From Candidatus Bathyarchaeota archaeon RBG_13_60_20 (GTDB lineage: Archaea; Thermoproteota; Bathyarchaeia; TCS64), in contig MEZG01000035.1 in the NCBI GenBank assembly GCA_001775965.1, positions 1-42,120 of the forward strand: a stretch of DNA of 42,120 nucleotides, in the 5' to 3' direction. Under the pieces are notes generated by a model. It searched no databases. It was not told the origin of the DNA and was given only the letters and a program-made list of their open reading frames with translations. Positions 38,539-42,120 of the stretch are shown here, piece by piece. Position 1 is the first letter of the stretch. Every line of letters begins with the position of its first letter. Made by a program: the position numbers and the translations under genes.

Positions 38539-38762
38539 ATGGATGAGAGGGAGATATACTTCACGAGGCACGCGCTGGAGCGCATGGTCCTGAGGGATAT
38601 CTCCCCTGACGATGTAGTAAGGGCCATGCGGGAGGGCGAGCGTGCCGCTGAGGGAAAGGACAAGGCTCGGTACGTACAGACGGGCAGGAGGAGGCCCTCA
38701 TCGTCATCTGCCGCGAGTACCCGGACCAGCTGAGGGTAACGGTGACCAGGAGGAGACGATAA
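38539..38762 (+). pseudogene. DUF4258 putative toxin with a one-base frameshift
   Basis: The frame starts as a DUF4258 protein (YFTRHALERMVLRDIS, then KDKARYVQT) like the gene at 8715, then shifts into a Ser-rich nonsense tail ending at 38733. If one base is restored near 38681-38684, the other frame continues correctly as GQEEALIVICREYPDQLRV and ends with a basic tail at TAA 38760-38762, one base before the next ATG. The match with the paralogue (RYILKTRKETLVAIC) makes the frameshift clear. It may be a true inactivating mutation or a sequencing error. Confidence 0.75.
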
Positions 38763-38763
38763 G

Positions 38764-39102
38764 ATGGTAAGATGCCACGAGCATAATACAGAGTTCGAGG
38801 AGGTTACAACAGACTTCGAGGCCGGCGGCGTCATCGTCCGCGGCGTCAAGGGGCTGAGATGCCCCGTAGGAGGAGAGGAGATATTCACCTCGGAGCAAGC
38901 CTCAATCATCAAGGCCAAGCTCACGGCGATCATGAAGCCCCTGAGGCTGCGACGCAAGATCAGCACCTCGGGCAGGAGACCCGCGCTCTACATACCCGAG
39001 GACGTGATGAGGGCGACGCAGGTGAAGCCCGGCGATGATGTTGACATCTACACCGAGGGGCGGCGCATCATCATTGAGCCCGTTTCGGAGCCAGAAAACT
39101 AA
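38764..39102 (+). CDS. AbrB-like antitoxin with degraded zinc finger (second copy)
   Basis: A 112-residue paralogue of the protein at 8947. The C-terminal AbrB-like part is well kept (LRLRRKISTSGRRPALYIPED, VKPGDDVDIYTEG, IIIEPV). The N-terminal zinc finger has lost ligands: CPVGGEE replaces CPVCGEE and the first pair is CHEHN. It is intact while its toxin partner is frameshifted, which is the survivable state for a TA pair. It may still regulate its own promoter and perhaps the first locus. Confidence 0.78.
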   Translation: MVRCHEHNTEFEEVTTDFEAGGVIVRGVKGLRCPVGGEEIFTSEQASIIKAKLTAIMKPLRLRRKISTSGRRPALYIPEDVMRATQVKPGDDVDIYTEGRRIIIEPVSEPEN

Positions 39103-39131
39103 TTCACGGCTATATAGGCTGAGGTACTGCT

Positions 39132-39797
39132 CTAAGCCCAACGCTCGATGAGCTTCACCGCCTCCAGAACGTTACTAGCTACTCCGTCAGCCTGATCCGA
39201 GGGAGCGCCGTCCCTCACTACCTGGATGGCTCTCATCCCGTGCTTCTTAGCGTTAGCGATGTCGAGCACCGGGTTGTCCCCGATGACCACCGCCTCGGAT
39301 GGCTCCACGCCGAGCCTGTCCGCGATGACCCTGAAAATCCGCGGATTGGATTTCTCGCAGCCCGCCTCGTAGCCCGTGCAGACGAAGTCTATGAGGTCCG
39401 CCACTTTCCCCAGGCCCCTGACGAAGAATGCTTTGGGCGTCGTCGTGGCTATGGCCGTCTTCAGGCCCAGGCGTTTCGCCCTCTCAACGGCCTCAAGGGA
39501 ATCGCCGTATAGGGCGAAGGGGTTGGCCCTGAACAGCTCGGCCAGCTCGCCTATTGTGCCGTCATCGACGTCCACCTCGAGGAGCTGGAGCGCCCTCCCT
39601 ATGAGCGCCTCGTGCGACCCGTACCCGTGCCTCGGGTACTCCACGAAGACGGTGAAGTTGAAAGCGTGCCTCCACGCCTGAGGGTAAACGGCGTACCCCT
39701 TGCTCCGCAGGAACGCCGAAGCTTCCTCGTCGGCGACGATCCGGCTGAACTCGCCCAGCGTCCTGAATAGGTCGAAGATAACCGCCCTAATCGTCAC
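39132..39797 (-). CDS. HAD-superfamily hydrolase
   Basis: A 221-residue HAD protein. Motif I is VIFDLFRTL with nucleophile D9; the FDLF-x-TL form is common in one HAD branch. Motif II is AIATTTP, motif III the Lys in EKSNPRIF, and motif IV VVIGDNPVLDIANAKK. A helical cap lies between motifs I and II. The substrate is unknown. It resembles the HAD gene at 13143 only at the superfamily level. Confidence 0.86.
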   Translation of the reverse strand: MTIRAVIFDLFRTLGEFSRIVADEEASAFLRSKGYAVYPQAWRHAFNFTVFVEYPRHGYGSHEALIGRALQLLEVDVDDGTIGELAELFRANPFALYGDSLEAVERAKRLGLKTAIATTTPKAFFVRGLGKVADLIDFVCTGYEAGCEKSNPRIFRVIADRLGVEPSEAVVIGDNPVLDIANAKKHGMRAIQVVRDGAPSDQADGVASNVLEAVKLIERWA

Positions 39798-39904
39798 ATC
39801 TATCCGTGTACTATCGTGAGAATAAAAAAGGGTGCACCAGCCGGGTAGAGACTACCAACGCTAGGAGAATCAATTTCATTCACACTCCACAAACGCGGAG
39901 CAGT

Positions 39905-40291
39905 CTAAATCATGATGACGTCTTCTATGTCAGCGAAGTGGGGGTCCCCTGTGAGAACCTTGGCCCCAAGACTTCTGGCGGCTGCAAGGACATAGGCGTC
40001 CGCGAGCCCGAAGTCGCGCACCCTACGACGGACCTCAGCGTGTAGCATCCCAGCCTGGTACGAGAGCCGCTCATCAGCGTCAACCATCGAAGAGTTGCCG
40101 TGGATAACCTCGTACGCTGTCCGGTGGTCCTTGCCTGTTCTAACCGCCTTGCTCACCACTTCTGCGAGGGTGACGGCGCAGGTGTAGACCTCGCCCCCCC
40201 CATCCAGAAGGTCCCGGAGCTTTAATCCACGTGATGTGCCGTCCAGGTACTCGACCCAGGCATACGCATCCGCGACTATCCGCTCACTCAT
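39905..40291 (-). CDS. vapC: VapC-type PIN-domain toxin
   Basis: A 128-residue PIN protein. Acidic residues of the metal site are D8 (IVADAYAWVEY), E44 (VTLAEVVS), D98 (FGLADAYVLAAA) and D116 (LTGDPHF). It overlaps the AbrB-type antitoxin gene by 8 bases and forms a VapBC module with it. The RNA target is unknown. Confidence 0.88.
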   Translation of the reverse strand: MSERIVADAYAWVEYLDGTSRGLKLRDLLDGGGEVYTCAVTLAEVVSKAVRTGKDHRTAYEVIHGNSSMVDADERLSYQAGMLHAEVRRRVRDFGLADAYVLAAARSLGAKVLTGDPHFADIEDVIMI

Positions 40292-40490
40292 GGGGCTTCA
40301 GCTCGTCCTCAGTGGTGAAGGGCCCGATGCCCCTTAGTGCGCCGAAGCCGTCAACACGGAGCTTCGTCACCGTGATCTCGACGATCTCGCCCTCCCTGAT
40401 CTTCTTCACCTCCACGATGTCCTTGGGGAGGGTGACGACCAGCGACCCCCCGACCCGGCGGGTCTTCACCAGCGCCTTTGTGTTACTCAC
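40284..40490 (-). CDS. vapB: AbrB-type VapB antitoxin
   Basis: A 68-residue antitoxin with an AbrB/SpoVT swapped-hairpin DNA-binding domain (VKTRRVGGSLVVTLPKDIV, REGEIVEITV) and a short acidic C-terminal tail for toxin binding. The frame is open further upstream, but GGTTATATAACC (40509-40520) lies 25 bases before the GTG at 40490, so the mRNA is probably leaderless from that codon. The same palindromic TATA region may serve as its own operator. Confidence 0.85.
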   Translation of the reverse strand: MSNTKALVKTRRVGGSLVVTLPKDIVEVKKIREGEIVEITVTKLRVDGFGALRGIGPFTTEDELKPHE

Positions 40491-40560
40491 GTATAATTTA
40501 ATGTAACTAGGGTTATATAACCAGTATGGTGTGAGAATAAGTAATAGTAGCCACCATGAG

Positions 40561-41481
40561 CTAGTCAACAGTTTCCATAAGCCAGACCAGGAGCCCCTTC
40601 TGGGCGTGCATCCTGTTCCCGGCCTGGTCGAAGACCACCGACTGGGGAGAGTCCATGACCTCGCTGGTGATCTCGTAGCCCCTGTGGGCGGGCAGGCAGT
40701 GCATCACGATGCAGTCACCTTTCGCTTTAGCCACCAGCTCAGCGTTCACCTGGTAGGGCTTGAACGCCCTCATACGGGCCTCGTTCTCCGCCTCCATGCC
40801 GGCGCTCACCCAGACGTCCGTGTAGACGACATCGGCACCCGCCACCCCCTTGGCCGGGTCGTGGCTTACCTTCACCGCCTTGCCCGTGTGCTCCTTGACC
40901 CTCTTGAGCACCCACCCAGCCGGGCTGTACTTCTGGTCGTCGGGGCAGACCACGGTGACGTCCATGCCGGCGGAGCTGCACCCGATCATGGTGGAGTTGG
41001 CCGTGTTGCAGCCCCCGTCCCCAACATATGCGATCCTGACTCCCCGGAGCTTCCCCTTGTGCTCCCTGACGGTGAGGAGGTCGGCCATGGTCTGGCACGG
41101 GTGGTAGACCTCCGTCATCCCGTTGATGGCCGGGATGGTTGCGGCACCACCGATCCTCTCCATGGCCTCCTGCTTCAGCACCCTGGCCATGATGAAGTCG
41201 GCGTACTTGTTGATGTTCTTCACGCCGTCCTCCATGGTCTCGCTCCTGGTGAAGCCGCCGCCCTCCACGCTGTAGAAGATGGCGTGGCCCCCCAGCTGGT
41301 TCATCCCCGCCTCGAAGCTTATCCTGGTCCTGAGGCTGGCTAGCTCGAAGAGCATCACCAGGGTCTTGTTCCTCATGGCGTCCCCGTACTCGCCGGGGCA
41401 CGCCTTGATCTCGGCCGAGAGGTCTAGGACCTCCTGGAGCTCCCGGCCGGACAGGTCGAAGTCACTCAGTATATGCTTCAT
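40561..41481 (-). CDS. argF: Ornithine carbamoyltransferase-like enzyme
   Basis: A 306-residue transcarbamylase of the OTC family, which makes citrulline from ornithine and carbamoyl phosphate. HPCQ, the cysteine loop MHCLPAHRG and RMHAQKGLL are conserved. Two sites deviate. The carbamoyl-phosphate loop reads SLRTR rather than STRTR, and the ornithine loop reads DVWVSAGMEAE rather than D-x-W-x-SMG. The function is probably OTC, but a related amine could be the substrate. The ATG at 41481 follows GGAGGGTGA; a GTG at 41496 overlaps that site. No other arginine gene is nearby. Confidence 0.82.
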   Translation of the reverse strand: MKHILSDFDLSGRELQEVLDLSAEIKACPGEYGDAMRNKTLVMLFELASLRTRISFEAGMNQLGGHAIFYSVEGGGFTRSETMEDGVKNINKYADFIMARVLKQEAMERIGGAATIPAINGMTEVYHPCQTMADLLTVREHKGKLRGVRIAYVGDGGCNTANSTMIGCSSAGMDVTVVCPDDQKYSPAGWVLKRVKEHTGKAVKVSHDPAKGVAGADVVYTDVWVSAGMEAENEARMRAFKPYQVNAELVAKAKGDCIVMHCLPAHRGYEITSEVMDSPQSVVFDQAGNRMHAQKGLLVWLMETVD

Positions 41482-41502
41482 TCCGTCACCCTCCACCTGT
41501 GG

Positions 41503-41652
41503 CTAAATGGTCTGCCTTATTTGAAGCCCGTGCCCGTTTTCCATGGGTTGGGGGACCTCGGGCTGCTCGCCCGAGCCCTCGAAGACGCAGTGCCCCAGCC
41601 CCGTGCACGGGGGCTCGCCGTACGCTTTTCCGCACGCCTTGCATGGCTTCAT
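41503..41652 (-). CDS. Cys-rich mini-protein upstream of the carbamoyltransferase
   Basis: A 49-residue frame from ATG 41652 to TAG 41503, 21 bases before the carbamoyltransferase start and in the same direction. The N-terminal half has four cysteines (CKACG at 4-8, then C16 and C22 in EPPCTGLGHC), enough for one zinc site. The rest is Pro/Glu-rich. A TATA-like AAATTTATAATC (41683-41694) is about 36 bases upstream. It could be a small zinc protein or a leader-type regulator of the operon. Family not recognised. Confidence 0.55.
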   Translation of the reverse strand: MKPCKACGKAYGEPPCTGLGHCVFEGSGEQPEVPQPMENGHGLQIRQTI

Positions 41653-41682
41653 GCCTGTTCCTCGCTACATGCAGCCTGGAGC

Positions 41683-41711
41683 ATGATTATAAATTTTATT
41701 GCAATATTGCA
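41683..41711 (-). promoter_or_regulatory. Operon promoter with a 12-bp palindrome
   Basis: TGCAATATTGCA (41700-41711) is a perfect palindrome just upstream of the TATA-like box AAATTTATAATC. GCAGCA (41709) and TGCTGC (41739) form a second, wider inverted repeat. The placement suggests control of the Cys-rich gene and carbamoyltransferase, possibly by an arginine-type or Lrp-like regulator. Confidence 0.5.
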
Positions 41712-41752
41712 GCATTTAAAAATATGTTTGTTCTAATTGCTGCATGGCGCCG

Positions 41753-42120
41753 TCAGGTCCTCAGAACAACGTCCAGCAGCGACGGGGCGCCTCCCCTCAC
41801 GGCCCTCAGGGCCCGCGTCAGGGCGGGCCTGACCTCAGAAGGGTCCTCCACCCTCTCCCCGTACCCGCCGAACGCCTCCACCACCTTGGTGTAGTCGGGG
41901 CTCGGCCCGCAGCTCACGCCGTAGTACTGGCCGTGCTTCACGGAGTGGCCCTCCGGGTAGTACCTAGCGTGGCCCCTCATGGCGGCGTAGCACCCGTTGT
42001 TGAACACGACGGTCATGAAGGGTATCCCGTGCTCCTGTGCGGCCCCGAAGGCGGCGAGCACCGGGTTGTAGTTGAAGGTGCCATCGCCGACGAGTGCCAC
42101 CACCGTCTTGCCCGGCTCAG
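41753..42120 (-). CDS. Thiamine-diphosphate enzyme, C-terminal part (cut by window end)
   Basis: About 122 residues of the ThDP-binding domain of an acetolactate-synthase-like or decarboxylase-like enzyme. The motif VVALVGDGTFNYN...VVFNNGCYA is the GDG-to-NN ThDP signature, which holds the Mg-diphosphate. The order GDG-x-FNYN with F/Y residues and RGHARYYPEG resembles 2-hydroxyacyl-CoA-lyase or benzoylformate-decarboxylase-type enzymes more than biosynthetic IlvB. The frame continues past 42120 with sense codons, so the start lies outside. Confidence 0.82.
   Translation of the reverse strand, partial: EPGKTVVALVGDGTFNYNPVLAAFGAAQEHGIPFMTVVFNNGCYAAMRGHARYYPEGHSVKHGQYYGVSCGPSPDYTKVVEAFGGYGERVEDPSEVRPALTRALRAVRGGAPSLLDVVLRT

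Noticed and set aside
36704..39110. Integrated element using tRNA-Glu as its attachment site
   Set aside because: I found no second copy of the tRNA-Glu 3' end downstream and no integrase. The strip is accessory, but its boundaries cannot be shown.
1..42120. CRISPR array
   Set aside because: No series of evenly spaced direct repeats was seen, despite the CARF-like regulator.

Overview
The window is 42 kb of GC-rich archaeal DNA. Archaeal markers are Cbf5 with a PUA domain, an archaeal YhbY/CRM protein, paired Lrp/AsnC regulators, an archaeosortase, a presenilin-type membrane protease, a geranylgeranyl-reductase-family flavoprotein and a small HVO_2753-type zinc protein. Many genes have a TATA-like box 25-29 nt before the start codon, so leaderless mRNAs are common, and I used this to choose starts. 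An oxygen-independent ribonucleotide reductase (NrdD) points to anaerobic life. The mix would fit a Thermoproteota lineage such as Bathyarchaeia, but I cannot prove the lineage from this window.

Layout. 0-4.2 kb: a VapBC-type pair, YwbE, a UbiD-family decarboxylase, a Rieske ferredoxin, a tiny Gly/Lys-rich protein and an FNR-type flavoreductase. 4.2-6.0 kb: a tRNA-Gln locus that looks like an integration hotspot, with a decayed tRNA copy, a 17-bp duplicate of the tRNA 3' end, a lower-GC MacB/FtsX-type permease gene and then the intact tRNA. 6.1-10 kb: an accessory zone of toxin-antitoxin modules, including an RHH/DUF3368 pair, an orphan antitoxin, a DUF4258/zinc-AbrB pair and HicB with a nonsense-mutated hicA, plus a GNAT enzyme and small membrane proteins.

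10-19.6 kb: housekeeping and regulation. This holds YhbY, two Lrp-like regulators in one operon, a class I methyltransferase with Cbf5, a HAD hydrolase, a YcaQ-type DNA glycosylase, an uncharacterised 260-aa protein, a CARF-like winged-helix regulator, and a redoxin overlapping NrdD. 19.9-28.4 kb: a RelE-like/winged-helix convergent pair, archaeosortase, a zinc protein, an Asp/Glu-racemase-superfamily enzyme, an M19 dipeptidase, a flavoprotein, an FKBP prolyl isomerase with a GGR-family reductase, and an ABC1/UbiB kinase.

28.4-35 kb: a five-gene peptide ABC importer operon on the minus strand. Its binding protein appears circularly permuted, and its second permease carries an extra domain of about 200 residues outside the membrane. 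With the dipeptidase this suggests peptide uptake and breakdown. 35-36.7 kb: a membrane-protein pair (the second presenilin-like with an Asp-to-Glu change) and divergent tRNA-Met/tRNA-Glu genes. 36.7-39.1 kb: a second accessory zone with a zinc-ribbon/EVE protein, a frameshifted DNA-binding-like gene and a frameshifted second copy of the DUF4258/zinc-AbrB module. 39.1-42.1 kb: a HAD hydrolase, VapBC, an ornithine-carbamoyltransferase-like gene behind a Cys-rich mini-gene, and the end of a ThDP enzyme cut by the window edge.

The strongest candidates for something unusual are the permuted binding protein with the enlarged permease, the tRNA-Gln island, a structured intergenic element present twice (about 4.42-4.54 and 10.01-10.13 kb), the CARF-like regulator, and the duplicated TA modules with a shared operator-like motif.
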